Shown piece after piece: positions 50,935 to 60,632 of a stretch of 64,000 nucleotides of DNA. Below the pieces are notes generated by a model. It had not been told where the DNA came from, did not search any database, and saw only the letters and a program-made list of their open reading frames with translations. Both the position numbers and the translations under genes were made by a program. The stretch is from positions 1,426,001 to 1,490,000 of the forward strand of contig NZ_CP059059.1 in the NCBI RefSeq assembly GCF_014217855.1, in the 5' to 3' direction. Numbering within the stretch: position 1 is the stretch's first letter; each line of letters starts with the position of its first letter. This DNA comes from Synechococcus sp. HK01-R (lineage in GTDB: Bacteria > Cyanobacteriota > Cyanobacteriia > PCC-6307 > Cyanobiaceae).

Positions 50935-51651
50935 TCAACGTTGGCGTTGACGGCGGTTGGCCTTGCGGGTGCCGCCGTAGCGGTAGCCGGGCTGTCGGCT
51001 GATTGGTTCCCAGCATTCAGGGCAGGCGAGTCGCCACTCAGGCCGTGCATCGCTGCGCACGCGGTAGTGGAGGGGGCCTGCCTTGCCGCAGCAGTCGCAC
51101 TGGGGCAAGTGACGCGTCAGCAGATAGCTCTCCTCCTCGGCAGTGGAGAGTCGCCCCAGGGCTGCATTGCGATGGGGGTACCGGCCGAAACGCAGGAGAA
51201 GCTCCCTGTTCCTTCGTGCCACGGCGGCAGTTGCAGGATCGCTGAAGCGCTCGAGCAACGGAATCCCCTCCTCCAGGTCAGCGAGGGTTTCGCTGTGCAG
51301 AAAGGGCATCAACCAGAACTGTCGTCGCGGGCGGGATGCTTCGTCTGACAACCAGCCGCAGGTCAGCGCCTGACGGCTCAGGGCCAGGGCCGCTGCATCG
51401 CCACTGAAGGCCTCGGGCTGATCCCGATACAGCTGTCGACTGAACTGATCCAACAGCAGCACCAAGGCCAGCCCGCTGTCCGGCTCCTCTCCCCATGCCG
51501 TCAGTTGGCCGGCAAGGGCCTCCATGGTCAGGGGGCCAAAGCGGCTGCGAACCTCCCCATCAAAGGCATCGCTTTGTTGGAACCACTGACGGGGCCGGCA
51601 TTCTTCAAACCAGAACCGAAGCACAGCGGCAGCGGCCTGCTGGTTGTTCAC
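50935..51651 (-). CDS. DUF924 protein with C-terminal zinc-ribbon-like tail
   Basis: 238 residues. VLRFWFEECRPRQWF, then ALVLLLDQFSRQLYRD and FWLMPFLHSETLADLEEGIP are DUF924 (TPR-like) hallmarks. After residue 180 it carries CDCCGK...CPEC, a likely zinc site not usual in this family, with a basic end. Function unknown. Its start overlaps the stop of the upstream membrane-protein gene. Confidence 0.8.
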   Translation of the reverse strand: MNNQQAAAAVLRFWFEECRPRQWFQQSDAFDGEVRSRFGPLTMEALAGQLTAWGEEPDSGLALVLLLDQFSRQLYRDQPEAFSGDAAALALSRQALTCGWLSDEASRPRRQFWLMPFLHSETLADLEEGIPLLERFSDPATAAVARRNRELLLRFGRYPHRNAALGRLSTAEEESYLLTRHLPQCDCCGKAGPLHYRVRSDARPEWRLACPECWEPISRQPGYRYGGTRKANRRQRQR

Positions 51652-51974
51652 CCCTGGTTGCGACGCACCCGTTTCACGGCCAGCCCCGCTTCAGTCGCCG
51701 TGATCGCTGCAAGCAGCACCAGGCCGATCAGACCCACAAGCTGGTTCTGAGCCTCAGCACTGGCCTCAGCGTTTTGGCCCAGAACGGCTCCGGCGATGAA
51801 CCAAGTGCTGGCCAGGATCGAGGTGATCCAATAGGCCTTCCAGCGTCGTTGGTAGAGATAGCCGGCTCCAAGGCCAGGAATCACGTTGAGCAGAGCGGCC
51901 ACCCAACCGGAGGAGGCGGCCAGGATCTGTTCGCGGCTTGGAGAGGCTGTTGCCTGGTTGGAGGAGTCGTTCAT
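51648..51974 (-). CDS. Small membrane protein, 108 residues
   Basis: Three or more hydrophobic segments: ALLNVIPGLGAGYLYQRRWK (a motif like that of TM2-type proteins), YWITSILASTWFIAGAVLG and LVGLIGLVLLAAITATEAGL. Middle gene of a coupled three-gene unit with overlaps at both ends. Confidence 0.65.
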   Translation of the reverse strand: MNDSSNQATASPSREQILAASSGWVAALLNVIPGLGAGYLYQRRWKAYWITSILASTWFIAGAVLGQNAEASAEAQNQLVGLIGLVLLAAITATEAGLAVKRVRRNQG

Positions 51975-52141
51975 CACTTGCTGCGAGTTGCGGCGTAGGC
52001 CACGGCGCCACCGGCGATCAGGGTGAGCAGGCCTGTGCTCAGCAGAAATCCGGTGAGCATGAACAGGCCGAGCAGGGAGCCGAGCAGTGACATCTTCACG
52101 CGCAGCAGTTTCGACTTGATCAGAAGCACGAGCAGCAGCAT
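51974..52141 (-). CDS. Small membrane protein, 55 residues
   Basis: From MLLLVLLIKSKLLRVKMSLL; two hydrophobic stretches (LLGLFMLTGFLLSTGLLTLI). Stop overlaps the next start (TGATG). Other starts at 52207 or 52093 are possible. Confidence 0.55.
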   Translation of the reverse strand: MLLLVLLIKSKLLRVKMSLLGSLLGLFMLTGFLLSTGLLTLIAGGAVAYAATRSK

Positions 52142-52253
52142 CACCGTGGCCTTCAGGCCGGCGATCTTCGCTGCACTGATCGGACAAAACGGACTGAAGG
52201 GGAGCATTGCTGGAAAGGCCACACTGTCACTCTGTCGCGCCCTTGAGCACGCT

Positions 52254-52640
52254 GTGGATTGCTCCCTGCTGAATCGCTGCTGTTGCGCCGTGTTGACGCT
52301 TGCGCTCACCCTGCAGCTGATGCTGGCGATTCCGAGCCCGGTGTCCGCCGACTGGATCTGCGAGGGCGATCGGCTCAGTGTTGAGACGATTGATCTGGGC
52401 CGGGAGGCCATGGGGGCTCTGGCCGACTCGATTCCCAACACGGCTGCGGGCACCTTGCCTGGTGATGGCGTACTCATTCATTGGCGGGGCGTCACCCTGC
52501 AGCTACCCCGCACCAACAACGCCGGTGCCCCCAGTTACACCGATGGTCGCTGGTGGTGGAGGGCCGAGGACCCCGATCATCCTGAGTTCCGCCAGCGGCG
52601 TGGTGGGGTTGAGACCTACCGCTGCGAACCCTGGGCCTGA
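52254..52640 (+). CDS. Secreted hypothetical protein, 128 residues
   Basis: GTG start chosen because it gives a clean signal peptide (CCCAVLTLALTLQLMLAIPS, cleavage after VSA). The mature part is Trp-rich with GDGVLIHWRGVTLQLPRTNN and SYTDGRWWWRAEDPDHPEFR and a Cys near each end, so a periplasmic disulphide is likely. Upstream frames are antisense to the small membrane gene. Confidence 0.6.
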   Translation: MDCSLLNRCCCAVLTLALTLQLMLAIPSPVSADWICEGDRLSVETIDLGREAMGALADSIPNTAAGTLPGDGVLIHWRGVTLQLPRTNNAGAPSYTDGRWWWRAEDPDHPEFRQRRGGVETYRCEPWA

Positions 52641-52687
52641 GCTCCGGTTCGGATCGGCCAGAAGACCCGTTAGGCTCCGCTTGTCTC

Positions 52688-52957
52688 ATGGTTGGACCCA
52701 TGCTCCGCAGTCTGTTTGGCGTGCTGATGGCCGCGGTGCTTTGGGTGCAGGTGCCCCAGTGGAGCAACGACTGGTCCCATTGCGCTGTGGATGTGCCGGA
52801 TGCCGATTGCCACTGGTATGTGGTCGCGCCTGACAACACGTTTGGTGAGGGGTTCGACTGGGCCACGGCGCCTTGGTTCGACGTCAACGGTCTCCATGAC
52901 ATCGCCCAGCTCCAGCACACCGTGGATGCGATCCAGGCTCAAGCGATCCAGCCCTGA
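52688..52957 (+). CDS. Secreted small hypothetical protein
   Basis: 89 residues with a signal-like N-terminus (LRSLFGVLMAAVLWVQVPQ) and CAVDVPDADCHWYVVAPDNT in the mature part. Convergent with the glycosyltransferase gene, one base apart. Function unknown. Confidence 0.6.
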   Translation: MVGPMLRSLFGVLMAAVLWVQVPQWSNDWSHCAVDVPDADCHWYVVAPDNTFGEGFDWATAPWFDVNGLHDIAQLQHTVDAIQAQAIQP

Positions 52958-54214
52958 TCATGAGCTGAGGGATCGCCCCTTCCAGGTCCAGCCCTGACCG
53001 GTGAGGCTGCGCCAGACCGATGTCGGTGCCAAGCCGGCCACGATCAGACCGCCGGCGCCCATCAGCCACCAATGCTTCAGCGGTAGGGCGAATCTCTTCA
53101 GGGTCCAGAGCCTCAACCCCAGCTGCAGGCCGATACCCACCAGGCCCAAAACGGTGATGGCCTGCCAACAGGTCTGTAGAGGGCCAGCCGGCAGGAGTCG
53201 ATCCATCACCAGGGCACCCGGAACCACCAGCCAGGGCGTGCTGAACATCAGCAGAACCACACCGCCGGCACTGAGGGCTTTGAGGATGCTTCCATCGAGG
53301 CCAAGAAACCAGTTTTTGCTCCACCCCTCCCAGAGGGCGCTGAAGCTGGCATACATGTGCAGCTCCACGGCATCAAGCCCCAGGCGGTAACGCAGCCGAT
53401 AGCCCCCATGCTTGATGCGGCGGGCGAGTGCCAGGTCTTCCACCACTTCTGCGGCAAGGGCACGGTGGCCTCCGATGGCCTCATAGGCCTCCCGTCGGAA
53501 GAGCATGAAGGGCCCGGCGGCAAAGGCCACGCTGGAGTCGGGTTCATTGGTTTCTTGAATCGGAAACCCCAGGCCCAGCAGGCTGGCCATGATGGGCTGG
53601 ACCATCCACTCCGCCAGACAGCTGCAGACCAGGCGGGGCGCAAGGCTGAACAAATCCGCCTCCTCTCTGGTCGCCTGATGCAGGGCGCGGCGGATGGCGT
53701 CAGGGGCTAGGCGCACATCGGCATCGATGAACAGCACCCAGCCACTGGAGACCTCATGCATCGCCTGGCTGCAGGCCCAGTTCTTGCCCACCCAGCGCTC
53801 GCCTTCTGGCCGCGGGCCCGCTGCGATCACCTGGCCTTCAGGGTTTTCGCCCGAGCTCTTGCACTCGAGTTGGCTCATTTCTGCCCTGGCGATTGCCAGG
53901 GTTGCATCGCTCGACTCATCATCCACGACCAGAACCTTCCACTGTTGGCAGGGAGACGCGCTGGTCAGCACAGTTCTCAGGCAGGCTTCAATGTTGGCGG
54001 CTTCGTTGAAAGCCGGAATCACCACTGTGAGGCTGGTGTCGATCGGATCGCCGCCGTAATCCGTGGATTCGGCATCCAGTTCCGGTGCCGTTGCAAAGGT
54101 GCGCTGGAGGCCAATCAGCAACGTCACCAGCCCCAGTGCGGCGGCCGAGGCCGAGATCAAAAAGAATGCGGTGATCAGCCAGCTGGCGTCCATTGCTGAG
54201 GCGTCAAACCTCAA
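52958..54214 (-). CDS. Family 2 glycosyltransferase, membrane-anchored
   Basis: 418 residues: an N-terminal span (FFLISASAAALGLVTLLIGL), the GT-A domain with LTVVIPAFNEAANIEACLRT, VVDDESSD and the metal-binding DAD in VLFIDADVRLAP, then acceptor-site ED (AEVVEDLALARRIKHGGYRL), and three C-terminal spans. Close to CruC/HpnB-like transferases that act on membrane lipids or carotenoids. Substrate not predictable. Confidence 0.85.
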   Translation of the reverse strand: MRFDASAMDASWLITAFFLISASAAALGLVTLLIGLQRTFATAPELDAESTDYGGDPIDTSLTVVIPAFNEAANIEACLRTVLTSASPCQQWKVLVVDDESSDATLAIARAEMSQLECKSSGENPEGQVIAAGPRPEGERWVGKNWACSQAMHEVSSGWVLFIDADVRLAPDAIRRALHQATREEADLFSLAPRLVCSCLAEWMVQPIMASLLGLGFPIQETNEPDSSVAFAAGPFMLFRREAYEAIGGHRALAAEVVEDLALARRIKHGGYRLRYRLGLDAVELHMYASFSALWEGWSKNWFLGLDGSILKALSAGGVVLLMFSTPWLVVPGALVMDRLLPAGPLQTCWQAITVLGLVGIGLQLGLRLWTLKRFALPLKHWWLMGAGGLIVAGLAPTSVWRSLTGQGWTWKGRSLSS

Positions 54215-54258
54215 GAATCCTGCTGCATCGTCCTTTGCTTAGCTGCTTGCTTCTGATT

Positions 54259-54277
54259 TCCTAACCTTGGGTTAGGA
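54259..54277. promoter_or_regulatory. 8-bp inverted repeat
   Basis: TCCTAACC-TTG-GGTTAGGA in the gap between the divergent glycosyltransferase and the gene at 54344. Possible repressor site or short hairpin. Confidence 0.35.
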
Positions 54278-54343
54278 GCAGTCCAAGGCCAGGTGTTGGC
54301 GGTTGTGCTCATGATTGAGCAATGATGAAGTTGCACATGAGGC

Positions 54344-54541
54344 ATGGCCATGCGTTGTCTTTCCACGCTCGACCCCTACACGGTTCGCTACAAAAACTTT
54401 GACGGCCATAAATTGGAAACCTGCTTTTATGCCAGTGATGCCTTTGAGGCTCGTTTGCTGGCGATTGAGTTCAATGCTTATATCCGCAACCGTCCCCAAT
54501 GCATTGATGCCGTGATCCGCGAAGTGCGGCGTTCTGCTTGA
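54344..54541 (+). CDS. Small hypothetical protein, 65 residues
   Basis: TLDPYTVRYKNFDGHKLETC, then FYASDAFEARLLAIEFNAYI. Alpha-beta small protein, soluble. No family recognised. Confidence 0.6.
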   Translation: MAMRCLSTLDPYTVRYKNFDGHKLETCFYASDAFEARLLAIEFNAYIRNRPQCIDAVIREVRRSA

Positions 54542-54553
54542 TCATTGATGCGC

Positions 54554-54589
54554 TGCATGAATGCCTTGGTGCATGAGTGCATGTGCATC
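54554..54589 (+). promoter_or_regulatory. Direct repeats, possible RHH operator
   Basis: TGCATGAATGC at 54554 and TGCATGAGTGC at 54570, 16 bases apart, followed by another TGCATGTGCATC. They lie 50 bases before the RHH gene, a spacing suited to autoregulation. Confidence 0.45.
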
Positions 54590-54637
54590 ATTGTGCTTTC
54601 CTTTGGGCCGTTATGGTGATGGTTTCAATCAGTCTGA

Positions 54638-54844
54638 ATGCCTCGGCTCACGCTGACTCTTGATGATCGGCAGCACAAAGCCCTCAGGCTTTTAGCACTG
54701 CAGAGAGATCGAACAATGCTCTCCTTGATCAAGGATGCACTTGGGGAATATCTCGAGCGAGAGGGAGGCTTTGAATTGAGAATTCGCTCTTCTGCCGATG
54801 GTGGTGATTTGAACTCAGCACCAACTGATTCCGCCAGCCGCTGA
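54638..54844 (+). CDS. Ribbon-helix-helix (CopG-like) protein
   Basis: 68 residues. PRLTLTLDDRQHKALRLLAL followed by RTMLSLIKDALGEYLER is the RHH pattern: short beta strand, then two helices. Stand-alone; no toxin follows. The repeat cluster just upstream is a likely self-operator. Confidence 0.65.
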   Translation: MPRLTLTLDDRQHKALRLLALQRDRTMLSLIKDALGEYLEREGGFELRIRSSADGGDLNSAPTDSASR

Positions 54845-54923
54845 TTCCGCAAGGGTCTGATTCCGCCCCAGACGCCTGGAGATTCGCCAGCATGGTGCAG
54901 TCGACTGCGCGCTGCATCGCTCC

Positions 54924-55394
54924 ATGCCTTGGCGTTCCCTGGTGGTGCTGTCCATCCTTTTGAGCGTGTCCTCGTTGCCGCCCGGGCCGGCAGCTGAAGC
55001 CAGCGGTTACACACTGGTGTTTCAACGCTCCAAGGGGGCTCTCCCCTCAGGGCATCGACGCTGGCTTCTGCAGGTGCGTCGGGCAGGTCAGACCCTGGCG
55101 AGTTGGACAGCGGTGAGTGGCACTCGCCAGGCTCAGACATCCGACCGGCGTTGGTCTCCCGGCAATGGAGCACCGCTGCCGGTGGGCACCTACAACGTGG
55201 GGCGGCCTGAGCGTTGGGAAGGCTCCTGGTGGATTGACCTCAACCCTCGCTTCTCCACGACCCGCAGCGCCCTTGGGATTCACACTTGCCTGCCGGGAAG
55301 TGGTTGTATCTGCCTGCCAAGTCGGGCCGATACAGAGGCTGTGGCTCGCTGGATCAACAAGACAGGGCTCAGCCGGCTGCAAGTGCTGAACTGA
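54924..55394 (+). CDS. L,D-transpeptidase-like secreted protein
   Basis: 156 residues with a signal sequence (LVVLSILLSVSSLPPGPAAE). WTAVSGTRQAQTSDRRWSPG, then PLPVGTYNVG and IHTCLPGSGCICLP carry the His-x(n)-Ser-Gly-Cys arrangement of YkuD-like catalysis, although the usual R after the Cys is missing (CICL). Might cross-link or modify peptidoglycan; possibly inactive. Confidence 0.6.
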   Translation: MPWRSLVVLSILLSVSSLPPGPAAEASGYTLVFQRSKGALPSGHRRWLLQVRRAGQTLASWTAVSGTRQAQTSDRRWSPGNGAPLPVGTYNVGRPERWEGSWWIDLNPRFSTTRSALGIHTCLPGSGCICLPSRADTEAVARWINKTGLSRLQVLN

Positions 55395-55408
55395 AATCCG
55401 AGTGGGAT

Positions 55409-55564
55409 TCAGACCAGGCGCACGCTGCCCGTTTCCACCAGGCGCAACAGGGTGGTCTTGAGCTTCTGCTCCTGTTCGTCAAGGTTCTGCTGCAGCAGAA
55501 CGGCCCTGTATTCGTCTGTGCTGATCCTGTTGTGGAGTCGCGCGGCGAGATACATCTCGACCAT
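55409..55564 (-). CDS. Small helical protein, 51 residues
   Basis: MVEMYLAARLHNRISTDEYR, then LLQQNLDEQEQKLKTTLLRL. Likely a coiled-coil peptide. ATG start; convergent with the gene before it. No family recognised. Confidence 0.5.
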   Translation of the reverse strand: MVEMYLAARLHNRISTDEYRAVLLQQNLDEQEQKLKTTLLRLVETGSVRLV

Positions 55565-55652
55565 GGAAGCAGCTTTGATCGCCCGACGACCCTAGGGGGA
55601 GGACGATGCGATCTGTGGTTCGTAGGATGCGCCGCGCCGATCCTCCCTGCCC

Positions 55653-56240
55653 ATGGCCAACCTTGACCAGGCCCCGAGCCGCAGCATGCCCAACCTGCTG
55701 CATGTGCTGCCGGCCTTCGCCGATGAGGCGGAGCTCCGCCTGAACACGATCGTGGAGCTCAACTCCAACACGATCAACAAGTATGAGCTGATCACTGAGA
55801 CCGGTCATCTGAAGCTGGACCGTGTCGGCTACTCCTCCCTGGCCTACCCCTTCGCCTACGGCTGCATTCCCCGGACCTGGGACGAGGACGGCGATCCCCT
55901 CGACATTGAGATCGTCAACGTGACCGAGCCTCTGATCCCTGGATCCGTGGTGGAAGCTCGCATCATCGGCATCATGACCTTTGATGATGGCGGTGAGGTG
56001 GACGACAAGGTGATCGCTGTGCTGGCCGATGACAAGCGCATGGATCACATCAAGAGCTTCGAGGATCTCGGCGAGCACTGGAAGAAGGAAACCACCTACT
56101 ACTGGGAGCATTACAAGGATCTCAAGAAGCCTGGCACCTGCAGGGTGAATGGCTTTTTCGGTACCGAGAAGGCCGTGGAGATCATCAAGAGCTGCGAGGC
56201 TCGTTACATGGCCGAGATCGATCCCAAGTTGGTCGACTGA
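55653..56240 (+). CDS. ppa: Inorganic pyrophosphatase
   Basis: 195 residues. The family I PPase motif is complete: DEDGDPLDIEIVN with the three metal-binding Asp, plus KYELITETGHLKLDR and YPFAYGCIPRTW. It splits pyrophosphate to two phosphates, pulling biosynthetic reactions forward. Followed by a strong terminator. Length is slightly above the bacterial norm through an N-terminal extension (ANLDQAPSRSMPNLLHV), typical of cyanobacteria. Confidence 0.95.
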   Translation: MANLDQAPSRSMPNLLHVLPAFADEAELRLNTIVELNSNTINKYELITETGHLKLDRVGYSSLAYPFAYGCIPRTWDEDGDPLDIEIVNVTEPLIPGSVVEARIIGIMTFDDGGEVDDKVIAVLADDKRMDHIKSFEDLGEHWKKETTYYWEHYKDLKKPGTCRVNGFFGTEKAVEIIKSCEARYMAEIDPKLVD

Positions 56241-56268
56241 GCCTGAAGCGTTCCGTGGCGCTGTTGAG

Positions 56269-56292
56269 GGCGGGGGAGACCCCGCCTTTTTT
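56269..56292 (+). terminator. Rho-independent terminator after ppa
   Basis: GGCGGGG-GAGA-CCCCGCC then TTTTTT. Confidence 0.95.
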
Positions 56293-56364
56293 ATTGGCTT
56301 CGCGGAAGGGCTGCTTTTTCTCTGAGCGATGTTTACGTTGAGACCAAAGGGTCTCGACGATTCA

Positions 56365-56904
56365 ATGTCTACTCGCTCTGTGCCTCTTCCTCGACCGGTT
56401 GTGCTCGGCGCCCTGCTGGGGCTGGCCCTTCCGGTGTGCTCGGCTGCTGCCGCGGTCGCAGCGCCCCAGCTCGGGCCTGGCCCCCTCGCCGTGTTGCCGG
56501 CAGCTCCCACCACCCGGATTGAGCTGGATCTGCGGACGCGGCGCATCAGCGTGATCCGCAACGGTGAGCGCCTCGGCCCCTGGCCCGTGGCGATTGGTGA
56601 CCCGAAAACGCCAACGCCGGCTGGGGTCTTCCAGGTGGAAAACAAGCGGGTCAATCCCCAGTATCAGAGCACCAAGTCAGGCAAGGTGCATCCCGTCACT
56701 GGACCTGCCAGCCCCCTCGGCCACCGCTGGATCGGTTTTCTCCAACATGGCCCGAATCAGTTCGGAATCCATGGCACCCCCTGGCCCCATTGGGTGAAGA
56801 TCCGCGCCGCGGTCTCCAATGGCTGCGTGCGCATGCTCAACGCTCACGTGCAGCAGCTCTATGACCTGGTCGATGTTGGAACGCCGGTGGTGATCACGCG
56901 CTGA
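56365..56904 (+). CDS. L,D-transpeptidase (YkuD)
   Basis: About 179 residues from MSTRSVP, with a signal sequence (VLGALLGLALPVCSAAAAVA). The YkuD domain holds IELDLRTRRISVIRNGERLG, PTPAGVFQVENK, FGIHGTPWP and the active-site SNGCVRM. It forms 3-3 cross-links or anchors proteins to peptidoglycan in the periplasm. Confidence 0.9.
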   Translation: MSTRSVPLPRPVVLGALLGLALPVCSAAAAVAAPQLGPGPLAVLPAAPTTRIELDLRTRRISVIRNGERLGPWPVAIGDPKTPTPAGVFQVENKRVNPQYQSTKSGKVHPVTGPASPLGHRWIGFLQHGPNQFGIHGTPWPHWVKIRAAVSNGCVRMLNAHVQQLYDLVDVGTPVVITR

Positions 56905-56907
56905 GCA

Positions 56908-57237
56908 TCAACTGCTCACGCCATGCTGAAGAAGCACCGGGAAGCCGGCGCTCAGGCCGCTGAACAGCATCTGCACGGCGATCGCCGTAAGCAGCAGGCC
57001 CATGATCTTGGTGAGCACCTTCAGCGCTGAACTGCTGATCTTTGAAGACAGCATCTCGCCGGCGTCGAAGATCAAATACACCACCACGGTGAGCAGCAGC
57101 ACCACCAGGCTTAGGCCCAGCTTGCCGCCCATGCTCGCGGCCGCAGGGTCAGCGATCACCACGGTGAGGGTGCCAGGGCCCGCCAGCAGAGGGATGCCCA
57201 AGGGCACGATTCCCTCCGCTGTGTGCAGCAGAGACAT
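56908..57237 (-). pseudogene. MarC-family membrane protein, N-terminal half missing
   Basis: The frame starts inside the family, at EGIVPLGIPLLAGPGTLTVV, which in full-length MarC (about 200 residues) lies near residue 100; the later spans (LGLSLVVLLLTVVVYLIF and LLTAIAVQMLFSGLSAG) are intact. The first three spans are absent, replaced by the 3' end of hemC. Its ATG lies four bases after the hemC stop, so it could still be translated by coupling. Confidence 0.75.
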
Positions 57238-57241
57238 CAAG

Positions 57242-58195
57242 TCAGGCTTCGGGACGCACCGAAGCAAAAATCTCTTTCAGAATCTCTCCTGCGCCGCGGG
57301 ATTTCAAGTCGTCGGCAAGACCTTTGCCAAGGTCCTCGGCGCTGCTCACCGCTCCGCGACGCTCATCACGGATCAGGCGTAGGCCATCAAGGCTGGCCAC
57401 CATGCCGGTGAGGATCAGCTCGTCACCCTCGATGCAGGTGTTCACGCCAATCGGCACCTGACAGCCGCCTTCGAGTTCACGCAGAAAAGCTCGCTCCGCC
57501 AGACAGCGGGAGGCGGTTGGACCGTGTTCCAGCACCTTGATCAGCTCCAGCACCTCCGGCTTGCCTTCCACGCATTCGATCCCAAGGGCGCCTTGGCCAA
57601 CGGCATGAAGGGAGATGGCGCTGGGGATGATCTGGTGAATGCGATCCCCGAAGCCGAGCCGGCTGAGGCCAGCTGCAGCAAGGATGAGGCAGTCGTAGTC
57701 GCCGGCATCCAGTTTTTCCAGACGGGTGATCACGTTGCCGCGCACATCCTTGAACTCAAGGTGCGGGTAGTGATGGCGCAGTTGAGCCAGGCGGCGAAGG
57801 GAGCTGGTGCCCACCACGGATCCCTCCGGCAAGGTCTCCAGCTTGTAGTCGGCATTTTTGGCGTTCACCACCAAGGCGTCGGCGGGATCCTCCCGTTCAG
57901 TGATGCAGCCCAGCATCAGGCCTTCCGGCAGGTTGGTGGGTAGATCCTTGAGTGAGTGCACGGCGATCTCGGCGCGCCCCACCAGCATCTGAGCTTCCAG
58001 CTCCTTCGTGAACAGACCCTTGTCGCCGATCTTGGCCAGGGCGACATCCAGGATCTTGTCGCCCTGGGTGGCCATGGCTTCCACGGAGATCGCCAGACCA
58101 GGGTGGGCTTTCTCAAGCTCCGCCTTCACCCAATTGGTCTGCACCATGGCCAGCTGGCTGCGGCGGGAGGCGATGCGCAGGTGCTCGAGGGCCAT
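57242..58195 (-). CDS. hemC: Hydroxymethylbilane synthase (porphobilinogen deaminase)
   Basis: 317 residues. [40 protein letters not shown] and the cofactor Cys in [11 protein letters not shown] are all present. It builds hydroxymethylbilane from four porphobilinogen units, an early step to haem and chlorophyll. The start used is the family one ([12 protein letters not shown]); the longer frame adds 15 residues. Confidence 0.95.
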   Translation of the reverse strand: MALEHLRIASRRSQLAMVQTNWVKAELEKAHPGLAISVEAMATQGDKILDVALAKIGDKGLFTKELEAQMLVGRAEIAVHSLKDLPTNLPEGLMLGCITEREDPADALVVNAKNADYKLETLPEGSVVGTSSLRRLAQLRHHYPHLEFKDVRGNVITRLEKLDAGDYDCLILAAAGLSRLGFGDRIHQIIPSAISLHAVGQGALGIECVEGKPEVLELIKVLEHGPTASRCLAERAFLRELEGGCQVPIGVNTCIEGDELILTGMVASLDGLRLIRDERRGAVSSAEDLGKGLADDLKSRGAGEILKEIFASVRPEA

Positions 58196-58318
58196 GGATA
58201 AAGGATTGCAGCCGCTAAGACTACCCAGTCGGCCCTCCATTCAGGCCGCTGTTTGACAACGCATGAAGCACCAGTGGCCAGCGGCAGCTTTACGATTCGA
58301 GACAGTTGATCCGCTGTA

Positions 58319-58813
58319 ATGCCGGGACCCGTGGTCAACGGAGTGCGTCATGACGCTGGCTCCACCGAGCCTGGAGCTCCAGCAGCACGTTCCTCGGCAG
58401 TCCCATCAGGTGCCGGGGAAGCCCAGGCCTTCCTTCCGGTGCTGGCGGAGGGAACGATCCGACTGCTCCTGCTCACCAGTGGTCAGCTGGTGATGGCCCG
58501 CCTTCGCCAGACCAGCGACGGTGATGGTGAGAGGGCCTACCAGCTCCTGAGGCCCCTGCTGGTGGAGGCGAAGACCGCAGCCGATGGCACCCAGGCCGGT
58601 TGCGGTTGGGTTCTCGCACCGTTTCTCGATGGCCTCACGGCTCAGAAGAATCTGGTGCTGTTCAAGGGAGCGATCGCGTCGATTCTTGAGCCTGAGCCTC
58701 GTTTGATTCAGGCCTACACCATCCGCACCAACCAGGAGTGCCCTCCGGCCGAGACCCCAGTGGAGCGGCTCAAGCGTGCTTTTCAGGAATTCACAGAGAG
58801 CATCGAGGGCTGA
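58319..58813 (+). CDS. Hypothetical protein, 164 residues
   Basis: Soluble alpha-beta protein: FLPVLAEGTIRLLLLTSGQL, VMARLRQTSDGDGERAYQLL, GWVLAPFLDGLTAQKNLVLF. The first 30 residues look disordered. Lies between hemC and the convergent rpoD gene. No family recognised. Confidence 0.7.
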   Translation: MPGPVVNGVRHDAGSTEPGAPAARSSAVPSGAGEAQAFLPVLAEGTIRLLLLTSGQLVMARLRQTSDGDGERAYQLLRPLLVEAKTAADGTQAGCGWVLAPFLDGLTAQKNLVLFKGAIASILEPEPRLIQAYTIRTNQECPPAETPVERLKRAFQEFTESIEG

Positions 58814-58845
58814 AGCGTCGCCGCAGCCCCCGACGCGTTGCTCGC

Positions 58846-60276
<1,431 letters not shown>

Positions 60277-60626
60277 GGCAGATGGGGAATCGAGGCGGAC
60301 TCAAGGAACGTCACAACATGAGTGCGGACGCGACACACTCACTGACAGCGATCTATTTCAGTGCGCACCCGTCTTTGCGTGACAGGTGCGAAGCTGAACA
60401 GGAATCGACAAGGTGATAACAGGATCGGGACCAAGGCAGGGCTGTCAGGGGCTTTCGCAGACCGGTCGGCCGTAGTGGAGGAGAACTCCTGGCTCGAGCT
60501 TCGTGTCTTCCCTCTGGACGGAACTCTGCACGGTTCCGACGACAGCGTATGGCTGTCCAACTTCTTCATCTTAAGAAAAACCTGTAGCCCCTGCAACCCC
60601 TACCCTGCAGGCCGCACCTGCTGGCC
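60277..60626. other. Promoter gap between divergent rpoD and priA
   Basis: No supported gene. It should hold the promoters of rpoD (minus) and priA (plus). It is AT-richer near 60340-60420 and 60560-60590. No repeated element or strong hairpin was noticed. Confidence 0.5.
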
Positions 60627-60632
60627 GTGCTG

